Positions 1-12,860 of a stretch of 64,000 bases of DNA are shown here, one piece after another (position 1 is the stretch's first letter; every line of letters begins with the position of its first letter). The notes beneath the pieces are model-generated. The model saw nothing but the letters and a program-made list of their open reading frames with translations. It was not told the origin of the DNA and searched no databases. Source of the DNA: Lagopus muta (lineage: Eukaryota > Chordata > Aves > Galliformes > Phasianidae). The translations under genes and the position numbers were made by a program. The stretch spans positions 35,905,537 through 35,969,536 of the forward strand of contig NC_064440.1 of assembly GCF_023343835.1 (NCBI RefSeq), in the 5' to 3' direction.

Positions 1-106
1 CCACAGAAGCTGTGGTCCACGATGCTGCCCTTGCTGGGACCACCACCCTTTGCTGAGGACTGGGACCACCAGCCTTTACTGCTTCCTCAACCCCTCTCTC
101 CTACAG

Positions 107-3100
107 GGAGGAAGAGTCTCAGCTTTCCTGCTGTTGCCTACAAGCCTGATCAACTGCCTTTGGAAAACTCTTCCTTTCTGGAAAGGAGCTTTGTGTGCAG
201 GTTTCGCTGCCTCCTGGATAATTCCTCTGGCTTCCTGGTGAGTGCAGGTTTGTAGCAGGCTCATGCTAAGGGATGATGGAGCGTGAAAGTTGACATTGAA
301 AGGGTTGAAATTCTTTTCTGCCTGCCTCAAGAAGGGGATTTTTCTGCTTTTTTTGTGGGTGTTTGTGTTTGGCCTGCACCTCTTCCTGTGGATTTTATGC
401 CTGTCCTCTCAGTGGCACTGAACCTTGAACAGATGTTCTGGTTATCCGTCACTAATAAGCATTGCTTCTCGGTGGGGTTGAGGTGTAGCTCACGTCGAAC
501 AAGGAGCAGCCTATGCATGATGTGATGCGTTGATGCAACTGCAGCATCTGGGTTATCAGTGATGAGCTGCTGCTGTGGGGAGACCAGCATAGCATTCTTT
601 CAAGCTTCCCTCTGCACCCACCAGGGAACAAGGAGGCCACAAGGAGCAATACTCCTGGACCTGTGGTGTTACCCTGGCCTGGGCAGTGTCAGACCCATAC
701 GGGATGGGTGTGTATCTCCTTTGTATGGAGGTTCACTGCTCCTGCTGGGCAGCCTCTTTCTCCTGGGGCTTGGTTCTATGCATCAATTCTGCAGCAAGAT
801 GGCTTGTTTCCCATGGAGCTCTCCTCCCTCTCTTTCCCTCCGCTCAGCAATGTGTGTGACACTGGCCTTATCTTCTCTTTCTAGGCTTTAAACCTTCAAG
901 GCAGGCTGAGATTCCTTCACGGGCAGAACAAAAGGTCTGAAGATGGGTCTGTGCTGCCCCCGCAGCTGGCTCTTTTTGCTATCTCCACCCCTCTGCAGCC
1001 CCCATCCATCCTGGAGATCAGAACCAAGAACATGATCTTCAGGACAAAGCACAAACTGGACTTCACTCCCTTGGCATGTGATGCCAAGTAGGTGGCAGAG
1101 CTGATCTGTGGGGTGATGCTGTGTGTCTACACTGTGCTGGTTCGTGCTGAGCCTGGGTGATGTCCCACCTGGACCTGCCACTGAGCTGTGTGCATTCTCC
1201 TGTAGGGGGAAGATTGTTTTGGGCTACACCGAGGCAGAGCTGCGGATGTGTGGCACCGGCTACCAGTTCATCCATGCTGCTGACATGCTCTACTGTGCCG
1301 AGAACCACATCAGAAGTAAGAGTCCTTTTCCCTTTATGTTCACCTCTGAGGCCAAAGCTCCCTTGGTAGCTGTGTTGAGCCGGGCAGCTCTTTGTCCATA
1401 AGACGCTTTGCTTTATGCCTTGCTGCAATGCTCTTGGTGGCGAGCAGGGAGGTGCATCTAGCCAGGGAGGTGTGTTCCCTGCTCATGGAGCCAGCCAGGG
1501 CATCCTTCTGTTGTGACTCTACCTGCTTACCAATGCTGGCAACAGCAGCATTGCTTGAGGCAGTCCTGCCTCAGGTGATGTGCTGATGGGCACCAGCATC
1601 TGTGCTTCCTCCCGGCAGTGATGAAGACAGGGGAGAGTGGCCTGACGGTCTTCCGCCTGCTGACAAAGGACAAGCACTGGAAGTGGGTGCAGGCCAATGC
1701 ACGGCTTGTCTACAAGAACAGCAAGCCTGAGTACATCATCGTCACACAGAGACCCCTTGTGTGAGTGCATTTGTTTGTACATAAGCACACCTGTGTGTGC
1801 ATGCATCGGTGCACATGGGCTGGTTGTAGTAAAGGGGCCTGGGATGACACAAATAGCAATTCTGCATTGCAGAAGCAGTTTACAGCAGGTGCTTGTACAC
1901 GTGCAAACAGCGATCTCCTCTTCCTCCCCTGCAGAGATGAAGAAGGAGGAGAGCACCTTCGGAAACGATCCATGCATCTTCCCTTCACCTTTGCTACAGG
2001 AGAAGCACTCTTATACCAAAGTGCTTTCCCTCTCCCGGGCTTCTGTGATGCTTTCCAGAGCAAAGGGAAAATCAGCAAGTCCAAGAAGACCTCACACAGC
2101 AATGGAGGATGCTCCCAGAAGGACAGCATTGCCCCTGGTTCTCTGCTGAGTGCTGTACTGCAGCAGGACAAGGCAGCATATGCCCCCCAGCCAGCTCCTT
2201 CACCCAACCACACCTTCAACAGCAGTTTCTTGGCCCACCTCGAGGACACGTCCTCACTGGGTGCAGGATGGGCCTGGAGCACAAGCACCGCTCCAGTTTC
2301 CTCAAGGAAGGACAGCCTCAAAGAGGAGTGGGTGCATTTGCAGCAGGAGGACCCTCTCTTGGCCACCTTGAACTCCTTGACAATTAACAGCGACGAGAGC
2401 TGCTCCAACAACGAGCTCTTCAGTGCACTGGAGAGCCTGGGGCTGAACGCTGAAGACCTGGAGCTCCTGCTCCTGGATGAGAAAATGGTGATGGTCAATA
2501 CAGACCCCGATCACACTCTGTCCCTGAGTGACTTCCTCACCAGCAACGAGATCCTCTCCTACATCCACACCACGCCGGGGAACAAGCACAAGGAAGACCT
2601 ACAGGCTCGTCCCCCGCCAGGCACGACCTCGAGCCCACTGGGATGCTCTGCTGCATACCAGGCCCACACAGAGGCCAAGGACTTGCAGTACCCATCCCAG
2701 CAAACACAGCAGCCCGGCACTGTCCCAGGCCAAGCTGCTGCTCTGCTATGGGAGCATCCTCTCTATGATGCACTGGCACAGCAGTCCCCGCTGCCATTGA
2801 AGCCGATGGAGGCCGAGCTGCCTGCAGGCCTGCAGAGCAGAGGCGCTGGGGAGGAGGAGCTGCTCCGCTTCCTGCATCTCTCTCAGGTCACACCATGGAC
2901 TGTAGCTCCCAGCTCACACCTGGGAGCCCCGCCGCAGGCTCAGCAGCTGGACGGTGACTTCCCAGCTGTGCATCCCACCCCAGAGGATGTTCTGCAGACT
3001 TTTTCCCTGCCTGTCCCAGGCCGAGGGCGTGGGGCAGCACCAAGCCAGCCGAAACACAAAGCCGGCCGGCGCTTGCTGATGAACAGGCTGTGTGCTCACC

Positions 3101-4456
3101 ATCATCCCTCTGCTCCACGCTTCCTCCCCAGCAGCAGCAGCAGCAGCCCCTGGCAGGACTACGTCTCCCCTCTCCTGACATCCTCAGCTCAGCCTGATTT
3201 CTATGGCATCAGCCAAGATTTGATCTGCCAGCGTCAGGACTACTTGGGTCCAGTGCCTGGGCCTGCCGTGCCAGCACTAGGCTCCAATCTGAATGGATTA
3301 TGCAGCATGGACACTGTAGACAGTGAGAGGTCCCAGGAGGAGATGGTTCCCTACTCTGGGCTTTTCCCATCTTCCTCATACCAGCTTGTTCCTGAGACGC
3401 ATCCAAGCTCTATTCCCTCCATGTACCCTTTCCTGAGCTCATCTGCAGAGCACTTTGGAAGCACTGGCAGTGTGCTGGAGGCTCCAGCAAACTCCTATGG
3501 ATTGTACACCTCCATACTGAGACAGGAGAGCAGCCACAAGGTGAAGGTTTCTCTTTGCACTCGAGCTCAGTATTTTCTGTGCTGGGATTTCCTGGGGGGT
3601 CTTAGCACAGGAAGGCATGCACTGCCTGTTTGGTAGGGAGGAATCACCTTGCTCTGCCACTTTGCGGTCAGAAAGAAGGACTTCAGGGGCTTTTCTTTGC
3701 ACCAAGCATTGCAGAACAGGTCAGAATGTGGATTTTTCCCTTTAGACCTTGGCTGTCTGGGGTATGGTTTCCATATGCTTTGTCCTTTCTATGGCATATT
3801 CCAGCCATGCGATGTTAAGCTTTGATGGGTGGTCCATATGAGATGAAGATCTGCTATTTTACAGTACAGAGAGTGTTGTCTAAATGCTTCTCAAACTCCA
3901 GCAGGTTTGGTGCCATGACCGGTGTCATGATCACTGCCCTGTTCCAAATGCAGAGCGGGAGCCTGTAATTTACAGATACGGTTAATGAGTGAACTGTGGG
4001 GCTGCAATACATGGTCAGCTCTGCAAAGGTTGATTATGAAGTCAGTGGGTGAAAATTGGTGTCCACTGGGGAGTATGGATGGACTTGCACTGCTTTCAAC
4101 CTTGTCAATGAATTGGAGGGCCAGTGAGAGGTGAGCTGGGGAAAAGTGTGCAACAAGTACAGGGATTACTGCTGAGCCCCAGCACCTCCAGGGGAAGCAA
4201 TGCAGGAGCTTCCCCTCCCAGCAGCATCCTCTGGGCACCCAGCCCATCAGTGTCAGTAAAACGCTACAGAATACTTCACCACTCTCTTTCCTCTCTCTTC
4301 TCCTAGCCTGACAGCAGCTGTGTTTTGCCTGGCTCTCGCACGGGACTCCCTACAGATGTGCCAAAGGGCAGCCCTGCTCCCCCCTGCAAGCTGCATCCCC
4401 ACGCAGAAGTGCTGCCGGATCACCCCCACACTTTCAGTGGTGACTTCTATCTCTAG
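107..4456 (+). CDS. Aryl hydrocarbon receptor paralogue (AHR1B/AHR2-type), 3' part
   Basis: This is the C-terminal part of a bHLH-PAS ligand-activated transcription factor that pairs with ARNT in the nucleus; the bHLH and most of PAS-A lie left of the window. Coding exons: 107-237, 885-1087, 1206-1315, 1619-1760, 1935-3540 and 4307-4456. All junctions are GT-AG and the phases agree, giving 779 complete residues before the TAG at 4454-4456. Diagnostic stretches are [10 protein letters not shown], then PAS-B with [55 protein letters not shown] and YIIVTQRPL, then [11 protein letters not shown] at the head of the transactivation region. The large exon has an acidic segment ([20 protein letters not shown]) and only short glutamine runs. 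The last exon ends in FSGDFYL, like the short final exon of AHR. The transactivation region is longer than in human AHR. Birds have AHR1 plus AHR1B and AHR2, and I cannot separate the last two here. Confidence 0.93.
238..884 (+). other. AHR paralogue intron
   Basis: Intron between the end of the PAS-A/linker exon (donor CTG|GTGAGT) and the first PAS-B exon (acceptor TTTCTAG|GCT). Both splice sites are clear and phase 0. I see no repeat or second gene in it. Confidence 0.85.
1935..3540 (+). CDS. AHR paralogue large transactivation exon
   Basis: This penultimate exon encodes about 535 residues. It starts after a CAG acceptor at 1932-1934 in the last base of a split Val codon, and reads [11 protein letters not shown], the hinge that follows PAS-B in AHRs. 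It is rich in Ser, Pro, Gln and Leu. An acidic block at about 2410-2570 corresponds to the human DLYSIMKNLG/DEILTYVQ region. The AAG|GTGAAG donor at 3541 is phase 0 and joins the exon at 4307. Reading through to the stop at 3634-3636 would add 32 residues unlike AHR (KVSLCTRAQ...), so I place the exon end at 3540. Confidence 0.88.
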
Positions 4457-5680
4457 GAGAACAAGATCAGACTGGGCAAAGTGGGATTATTCACTGGAAA
4501 AGGAGCTGCCCTCCAGCTGCAGACAACAGACCTTCCCCCTGCCATGTGCGTCCTGTCTTTGCTCCTGGTGATTTGGCTTGGCTGCTTTCTGAGGTTTTTC
4601 AACTTCGCACCATCCTGCCTTGGCAGAGGCTGCACATGCTGGTCCCCTGGAGATGTCCCTGGTTTGGACAAGGAAGTGACAGCCATGGCATGGCAGTTTT
4701 CTCCAGGGCACGGTGAGGAAGATCAGCTGGCCTGTGTAGCATTATCCTTATCTTGCATCATCTGAGAGCTGTGTCACTTTGGTCATTTGGAGGACCTCCA
4801 ACTTTGGAGCACCTTGCTCCCATGCTGTCTCTCATTCCAGCCTCCTTGCTCCTATTTCCCCACTGCGAACTCTGCCCGTGTTGTCTATATACCTTAACGA
4901 GAGTCAAATTTGAAATGTTCTGGCTTTAAGTGGCATTCAGAGCCTAGCTGTGGCTCTAGAAAGAGAAAAATTTGCTTTGCAACAGTGACCAGGTAGCTGC
5001 ATTGGAAGAAGTGGTGTTCATGTGGCAAATCCTCAGGGAGTGTGCTCTCCTCCACACCAGCCTTTGCAGTTCTGCCACGAACCAAGTGCATTTCTGCTGG
5101 GCCTCTAGAAATCCAGGCTGCTTCTGTGGCTCTCACCTGGCCACCATGGTTCAGTTCTCCCTGACAGCATCAGGCTGGCTGGGTCTGACCCTCTCTGCCT
5201 TCTCCTTCTCAAGTATTGGGAGCAGGATGGCAGATAAGCCGTAACTTGTATCTGTGCCTAAAAAGATCACAGGTAAATTGTGGAGCTGTCTAATCTAAGG
5301 AGACTTCAGATTTAGTGCACAAAAAAAAAAAGTTTTCAGTAAAATAAATAAAATAGTGGAATGATTCTTAATTTTACATATGGTATGGTGATATTTTCCC
5401 ACTGAGTAGAAACACAGCCTATACGTACGTATAGAGCATGAGTTGACAGGTATATTTTTATGCCACTCCAGGGGAGAGAAAAAAAATCTCTTTGTTTCAC
5501 AAAGCACTGAAGGAATGGTCTGTGGAATGGGACAAACAGACTATGTGTAAGATCAGAAATATGACGACCCTTTAAGAAACCTGACAAAACATCATCCCTC
5601 TTCCTACGTGTCCAGCTTTGGTTCTGTGTTAACTGTCAATATTTTTCTTTCAATAAATGGTTTTGGACTTCAGCCCTTGG
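4457..5680 (+). other. AHR paralogue 3' untranslated region
   Basis: The sequence after the TAG stop turns increasingly AU-rich and contains no convincing coding frame. A poly(A) signal at 5652-5657 gives the most likely end. An earlier AATAAATAAAA cluster at about 5343-5354 could give a shorter tail. The end is inferred, since no transcript evidence is available. Confidence 0.65.
5652..5657 (+). terminator. Poly(A) signal AATAAA of the AHR paralogue
   Basis: A canonical AATAAA about 1.2 kb after the stop codon, followed by GT/T-rich sequence (GGTTTTGG, GTTGTG). An alternative AATAAA lies at about 5343-5352. Confidence 0.6.
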
Positions 5681-8600
5681 CGTCTCTCTTGCTGGTTGTG
5701 TACCTGTCTCAAGAAGCACAATTGCTTTTGTATTAAAGTCAGAAACAATTTTGAAGTGTACTTCAAAACTCAATGGAGAAGGGTGAACACGTGGTTTTGG
5801 ACTTGCAATGCATAGGACCAGGGCCTGTGACTTGGCCATGCCATCAAGCTGTGCACTGCTGGATGTTGTCCCACGAGGTGTTTCTGCAAGGTCTGCTAAG
5901 CAAAAGCCATCATCTCAGCAGCAGGAGGTGCCCTGCAGCCCCTCTGCTCCCCACCACAAGCTCTCCAGGGAGGCCGGCACATCCATAATTCATTCCCAGC
6001 CTCACACCAGCTGCTGCTTGTCTCCTTGGCCTTATAACACCTATTTGCAATGCACCAGGCCAGCCCTGGGACCCCAGCTGGAGCTGTGCCAAAGGAGAAG
6101 ATGCTGTCTGATATCTGAGCATCTACGGCCTGCCTTGAGCTGTAGAAAAGAGCATCAGGTGGGTGAGCTTTGCTTGGTGGGGTGCTTTCACCCTGAAAAG
6201 CTGACGAGGATGCTAGTGGGCTTGGCTCTGTCTGGAGAAGGGGAAGATGAGCCATAGTGACTCATGGCTCCAGATCTCCTCAAGTGTTCAGCTGGCCCTG
6301 CTCCATCGGTACCGTGGGACTGAAGGTCTGCTGAAAGTCCAGCTTAACACTTCTAACTCTGTGCAAGCAGGAGAGGAGGAAAACAAAGGAGATTTTCCTT
6401 CTGCCTCTTTCTCCTCATGCCGCAGCAAATGCAGCAATAGGAGCCCACTGCCACATGCAGGCCCTGGTCCCACAGTGATATTCCCATATCCCATGGTGGC
6501 ACCATGGATGCTGGGAGCAGGCGTCTCCCAGGGCCCCAGAGCACTGGGCAGTAAGGTAAACATCTCTATAAAGGTGAGCTTGGTGTTTGCCCACACCATC
6601 TACGTGCACATCCACTATACACGGGGCTGTGGGCAGTAGAGCAGAAGGCTTTCTTACGGTTTGCACATGAAATAGAGAGGAAGGCTGGCGTGGGAATGCA
6701 CCATTCATCACACCTGGCCCGTGTCCTCCCTGCTGCCTTATTATTTGTATTACTTCTTTTATTATTTCTGAACATCGGAAAGTCTAATTTGGATGGGCTG
6801 AAAGTTTTCTTGCTCTTTATGATAACTGTGTGTGCCACCAAAATAATCTGCCAGCTAATGAGAAACGTTTCTATAGGAAATGTTTTCAGATCCCCCGATT
6901 AATTATTTCAGACTGAGATGTGCTTGAATTTTCTTGATGGATTTCAGAAATCAAGCTACAGACAAAACACCACCCTGTGTTTACCCCTCACTGAAACATT
7001 TTAGGACATGAATAGGAACCTCTGCAAAAAGAGGCTTTTCCTCCTTCTCCAGTGGCAGGAGAGAGTTTACCAATCTGACCTTGAGGCTCATAGATTAGAT
7101 GCTGTCCTTCAGGTATTTACTTGCAGTTAATTTGAGACTTGTTCTCCCAAGGAGCCTGTAGGCTCACCAGCAGCAGAACTGGACGCTGTTCTTCCCAGTG
7201 CTGGCAGAAAAGGCAGCCTGGTGTGGTGGGACTGGGCAGCCTCTGGGGCTCTCCAGCAGCACCCACAGAGAGGAGGAGGAGGGCAGCAGGCTGAGCTCAG
7301 CACTCTTTCCCTGGAGAATTCTGCAGTGAAAGTGGCTTTGAAGAAAGGGGGAAAGAAAGCCTGGCAAGGCCAGCTGGGAAAAGAAAGGGGCAATCATTGT
7401 AGGTGCTGGCTGTGGAGGCAGTCTAGCATCATTAAAGCAATGCAGGTGAAGGGCATTTGGTGACTTTCTGCTTGCTTTTGGCTCATGACCTGCAAATCCA
7501 TAGGAAAGGTGCTCAGGTCTGAGATCTGCATGCATCAGCAGTGATGGCTGCTCTGTTGGCGGTATTCTGTTCTGTCATTAGGCCTGGAGTTAATTACAGA
7601 CCTCTAGTGGGGCTTCATGTTTGCAGACTGTACCCACTGAGCACCCTAGCTACTTTCTTGAAGCATGGTTTGATGGTGGGATCAACCTTGCTGTTTTATC
7701 AGTGCGTTCCTTAAGCAGCAAGACCAGTTTGAATCAGCTGCAGCGGCTCTGATCCCACAGGAACTTGGATCTTTACACCTCTCGTCCTGTTGCAGTTGGA
7801 TTTTTTGGGTTTGATTTAGTGGGTCAAGAAGTTCTTGCTGGCATTTGGCTTTCTTCTTTGTTTCCAGAATGAAAAAAACAACACTCGCCTGTTATGTTGT
7901 GGGTTTTTTGTTTTTTTTTTTTCTGAGAGAAAAGATGGGAAGAAATTAGATCAAAGCAATCTTAGCTTTTCTAGCCAAGTTGCTTAGGCAAGTCTTTACA
8001 TCCCTTGAAATACATTGAGCGTGGCTCCAGGGGCTATTGTGGAGACTCAGCACTGTAAAAATGCAGATTTCAGGGAAAGCCTTATGCATTGTGACAATTT
8101 AAAGTATCCCTGAAGGGCATTCACTCAGGCAGAAGCGCATTTTATTTGAAGCAAATTATGAATGAGACAGGAGAAGGATTTTGTTTTATTTTATTTCTGC
8201 TGGAGATGGACATTGGATCAATTAAGCAGAGCAGAGGCCACAGAGCAGCTCAATTTGCAAAAGGGCAAAACACAGAGGAGGTGGCTGCATCCTGCCTGGC
8301 TTCCAGGCCGTCCTTCTCCTCTCTGGCAGAGGAAGTGGAGGAACAAGGCTGCAGAATGCCAGGATGCTGTGGTTTGGGGAATCCTGACACGCACACGGAG
8401 ACTTGCTGACCGAAGTGTGGTGATGGCACCCATCCATGGGCACTGGGGATCCCCTTGGCTCTGCTCTTCCTCTTGGAGATGCTGGTTCTCTGGGCTGCAG
8501 AGCCCAGGAGCTGCGTGTGTATGTGTGCCAGGAATGCTGCTGCTCAGCCTGGGAATGCTTGAGCTGACCAAATGCACTGCAAATGCATTTATGTATTTAT

Positions 8601-9239
8601 GAATAAAGATATGCATTTATGCTATTCTAAGGAGAGAAGACCATATGGTTTTAGCATGCAGTAGTTCATCCTGTAGTGTCTGTGTGTATATAGAACGTAT
8701 TTATTATCTTTGTCTGTACCTACCCAGAAATACACAACAGCTGAGATTTTCCTGTTTAAATATAGCTTTACAAATCCTTTGGACACGAATACCAGTAAAA
8801 GAAGTTGTTCTCCCCTTGATAGAGACCTTTTCTTGGTGGCATACCTGTCGATGTAATTCTTATTTATTTAATCTCGCTTTTACATCTGTGCTCAGAATTT
8901 TCCACAGCGTGGTCTGAGAACTGGAAATCTAGGTCAGAAGTCCAACTGGACCTCATAGCCCACACCACCTGAGCGTCAAAAGCCCAGATTTTGGAACTTA
9001 ATGGGATATACAGGCCTGCCAGAAGGTGGAACCTCCAGTAATGTGGAATAATGGCTCTGCTGCCATTCCTAGTTGCGTTTGGTCAGGGCAGTTTGAACTC
9101 AGCAACAGATGAATCTAGCACTAACTGCAAGAGCAAGCATGGGGAAGACACTGGTTGCTGCTTGGCATTCAATAGTGGTGAAACAAAAAGGGTGGTGGTG
9201 GTGAGGGAGTAAAGCAGCACAACCTGCTGAGGCTCATAC

Positions 9240-9410
9240 TATCCCATGAGAAGCCCACTGGTACCCTGGGACACATTAAAAAGAGCACAGCCAGCAGGTC
9301 AAAGGAGGTTATTCTCACCCTCTCACCTGCCCTGGTGAGCACACAGAGGCTGGCCAGGAGGTTTAGAAAAGGGGATGTTGCTGTACCACACAGAGACCAC
9401 ACAGCTGACA
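9240..9410 (+). mobile_element. CR1 LINE fragment, degenerate
   Basis: GCCAGCAGGTCAAAGGAGGT followed by CTGCCCTGGTGAGCACACAGAGGCTG matches, with decay, the CR1 segment seen more intact at 12465-12535 and 59785-59850. Boundaries are approximate. Confidence 0.55.
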
Positions 9411-9879
9411 GCCCCATAGAGGCTGCAGCTCAGTCCCAGAGTGCAATCATACGGTGCAGGATGCCTCCAGCTATCAAGTTCCTGGTCTGGCAGGGTACAT
9501 GGGGATGCTGTGAGGAGTCTCTGTACACACACTACATACCTCTCTGTGCGATACTTCTGGCTCTGTTCTAGCCCAAGCACCACAACCAGGAGGACATGCT
9601 GGCCAGCTTCCTCATTACCAGCTCCTCTGCGGTCTGAGATGTTCTTAGAGATGATGAAGTGGGCCAAAATGATGCATGAGGTTCAGCCTCTGCCTGCTGG
9701 TGGTAGAGCCCAGCTTTGCAGAGTTCAGTGGGAAGAGAGAGAAAGCCACACAGCTTGGAAAAGAGAGATGAAGCTGTAGTAGAGCTGCAGCCCACCAGTA
9801 AAATGAACATGGCAAATATCTGTCCTAACGAAACACATTTATTGCATTGCAAATAAATGTATCTGGAACATAGTCCTGG

Positions 9880-9962
9880 TCACCCTGCTTTGGGTGGGCC
9901 TGCTCAAGCAGAGGGTTAGACCAGGCAGCCTCTGGTCTTTCCAACCTCATCCATTCTGTGAA
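9880..9962 (+). mobile_element. CR1 LINE 3' tail
   Basis: Contains the characteristic CR1 end: a GGGTTAGACCAGGCAGCCTC-like stretch, then CTTTCCAACCTCATCCATTCTGTGA. Only the last 80 bases or so are present, as is usual for 5'-truncated CR1 insertions. Confidence 0.7.
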
Positions 9963-11724
9963 AAAGAAGGTCGATGCATCCCAAGCAGAGCCAAACGGAC
10001 ACTCGCAGTCTCTTTTTCTTGCTTGGTTAACAGGGAGCATTCTTATCTGTAACACTTTTCTCTTGATGTCTTCTAGATCCTTTCTTTTCCCTGTGAGCTG
10101 AATGAAGTGCTTTGCCTCTGGGCTCTTTCAGGTCACAAAGCAGCCATCTTCCAGGGGTTGTAGTCAAACCTCCAGAGCTAGATGCCAGACACCTGGCTAG
10201 GTCTTAAAATCTCACCAAGTGCATGAGCCCTATCTAGTAATCTGTTAGAAAGTAGCCATGTCCTTCCTGCTGTTTCTCTGGAAGAGCCTTGAATGTTTTG
10301 ACAGATCTGTGAATAAAACATGGTGTTCCAGGAGGCATGGGAGCTATTAGTCGGAGGCCTCATATGGGAAATAGGCTGCTTATGCCTCTCCTGTGCTTGC
10401 CCTGCAGGGGCTGCAGGAGGTAGTGCATCCCCTGGCACTGTCAGCCTGGATGGAGTAAAGTCATAGGGACAGATCCGTGGCCATGGCCAGGGCACTGGGC
10501 TGGCCCTGCATGCAAGCTGATGGGTTCTGGAGCCTGGTCCCCTGGGAGCAGCAGCCACTGTGCAGGACAGGGAGCCAAGCATCCTGCTGGGGTCTCCTTG
10601 GCAGATGCCCTGGCTGCCTCGAGAATTGGCTCCGCAAGGGCTGCAGAGCTTTCAGCTGCCTTTCAGCCCTGGCTCCAGCTCTGGGGACCCTCTGTCCTGC
10701 TGCCCCTGCAGCACCAGCTATGTGAGGTGGTCCTTGACCCACAGCTCTGCCCCATGCATTGAATCCACTGGCTTTCCATTTTCCAGCTGCTTCCAACCAT
10801 GTGCAGGCAAAGTACCTGAGTCTTGCCAAGGTATGGTGGACAAACGCCTTGTCTCTGTGCAGTGGATACCACTAGCAATCTCTGCTGCTCTGCAGGCCAC
10901 TCTAGTAACATCCATAGTTGCTGCCAAGTCCCTGAGAAAGATGCAGCTGAGGAGCCTGGCAGAGACACGGCAGACACAGAATGCCGGTGAGTGCCTGTAA
11001 GACGCCTCGAGCCCATTTACCCCCTCCAGTGGCTCCATCCCAAAGCCACTCCGAGTGTCCTCAGGTCTGCTCCATCACCGTCCCAGCAGACACAGAGCAG
11101 ACTCACACCAGCCCTGTGCCCCCACACTCAGCCTCGGGTCAGTCCCGTTCCTCTCTGAGCAAACTCGATGCAGCTCTGTGCCCGCCTTGCCGGCTGGGAG
11201 CAGCTCTGTACCCCACCGCAGGAACACCTACCACGCTTCCTTCCTTGTGTGCTGTCACAGTTTTGCTCGTCCTTGGCTGACATGCTCCTCGCAGGGCTGC
11301 TTTCCCCTGCCAGGAGCCAGTGTGTGTCTCTGCCACACGATGGCAAGCCAAGACTGTGCAACAGCACCAGAAGCAGGGACTGGAGCAGCAGGGCTGGGGC
11401 GATGCTGGACACAGGCACAGCAGGGAAATGAGTGTCTGGGGAGCAGCTGTGCAGGAGGAGCCTGGGGGTGCTGGTGACAGCAGCTTGGAGCTGCATGCCC
11501 TGGTAACCACGAAGATGAACTGTATCTTGGGGTGCATCTGCATCAGCACATGGTCAAAAGAGGGGATTCTCCCACTGTATTTAGACTGGCTTTGACTATT
11601 ATGTGCAGTTCTGGGCTAAACAACATAAAAAGGTTAAGGTGCTGAATGGGTTGGGTGCCCTGGTAAGTAGGACACTGAGAATGCTGAGTTACTGAATGCC
11701 TTCTTTGTTTTACTGATAAGACTG

Positions 11725-12860
11725 GTCCTCAGGAACCCTAGAGCTTGGAGGCAAAGAAGGAGAAAAGAAGATTACCAGGAATAGTCAACACGGATTCACC
11801 AAGGGGAAATCGTGCAGAGACCCACCCTCTGCTCACCATCTACCATGTCATGACTGGCTAAGTAGATGGGAAGAGAGGAATGGATGTTGTATACCTTGAC
11901 TTCAGGAAGTCTTTTGACATTGTCTCCCATAACATACTCATAGGTAAGCTTAGTAGGTATGGGAAGATGAGTGGACAATGGGATGAATGGAAAATTGGCA
12001 GACTGGAAGAGCTCAGAGGATTGTGATCAATGACACAGTCTAGCTGGAGGCCTGCAACTAGTGGTGCTCCCCAGGGGTTGGTGTTGGATTCAGTCTTGCT
12101 CAGTGTCTTCATCAGTGACCTGGATGAAGGGAGAGAACCCACCCTCAGCAAGTTTGCGGGTGATAAGAAGCTGGGAGGAGAGGCTGACACACCTGAAGGC
12201 TGTGCTACCATTCGACGAGACCTGAACAAGTTGGAGAGTTGAGTGGAGAGGAACCTGATGAGGTTTAGTGTAGAGCAAGAGTAAGGTCTTGCATCTGTGG
12301 AGGAATAACTGCTTGCATCTGTACAGGTTAGGGGCTGTCCTGCTGGAGAGGAGCTCTGCAGAGAGCGACCTGGGTGTCCTGGTGGACAACAGGTTGGCCA
12401 TGAACCAGCAGCGTGCCCTTGCTGGTAGGAAGGCCAATGGTGCCACAGGGTGCTTTACAGAGAGCATGGCCAGCAGGCCAAGGGAAGTGATACTTCCTCT
12501 CTGCTGTGCCCTGGTGAGGCCACATTTAGGAGGCTGTGTCCAGGTCTGGGCTCCCCAGTTCAAGGCAGACAGGGAACAGCTGGAGAGAATCCAGCGGTGG
12601 GCCACAAAGATGGTCGGGGTCTGGAGCACCTGCATGAGGACAGGCTGTGGGAGCTGGGGCTGTGCAGCCTGGAGAAGACTGAGGAGGGATCTTATCAACA
12701 CTTACAAATATCTAAAGGGAGGGAGTCAAGTGGATGGAGCCAGGCTGTTTTCTGTGGTGCCCAGCAAAAGGACAAGGAGCAATGGGCACAAACTGGAACA
12801 CAGAAACCACCTGATATTCCATCAGCAGATGAGACCCCATTGGAGAAGGGCTGACTGGCT
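11725..12860 (+). mobile_element. CR1 LINE with decayed reverse transcriptase
   Basis: This is the longest CR1 copy in the window. Around 11880-11942 it encodes [20 protein letters not shown], the CR1 RT block normally written YLDFSKAFDTVSHNIL. Around 12060-12240 it encodes GAPQGLVLDSVLLSVFISDLDE and then SKFAGDKKLGG, where an active CR1 has FADDTKLGG. The second catalytic Asp site is therefore changed, and stop codons and frame breaks are present. The 12460-12690 part is the untranslated 3' region shared with the copy at 59.75 kb. It breaks off near 12860 without the usual ATTCT tail. It is a dead copy. Confidence 0.9.

Noticed and set aside
3541-3636. Read-through extension of the AHR large exon to the stop at 3634
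   Set aside because: The added residues are unlike AHR, and a phase-0 donor at 3541 plus an AHR-like final exon at 4307 fit better.
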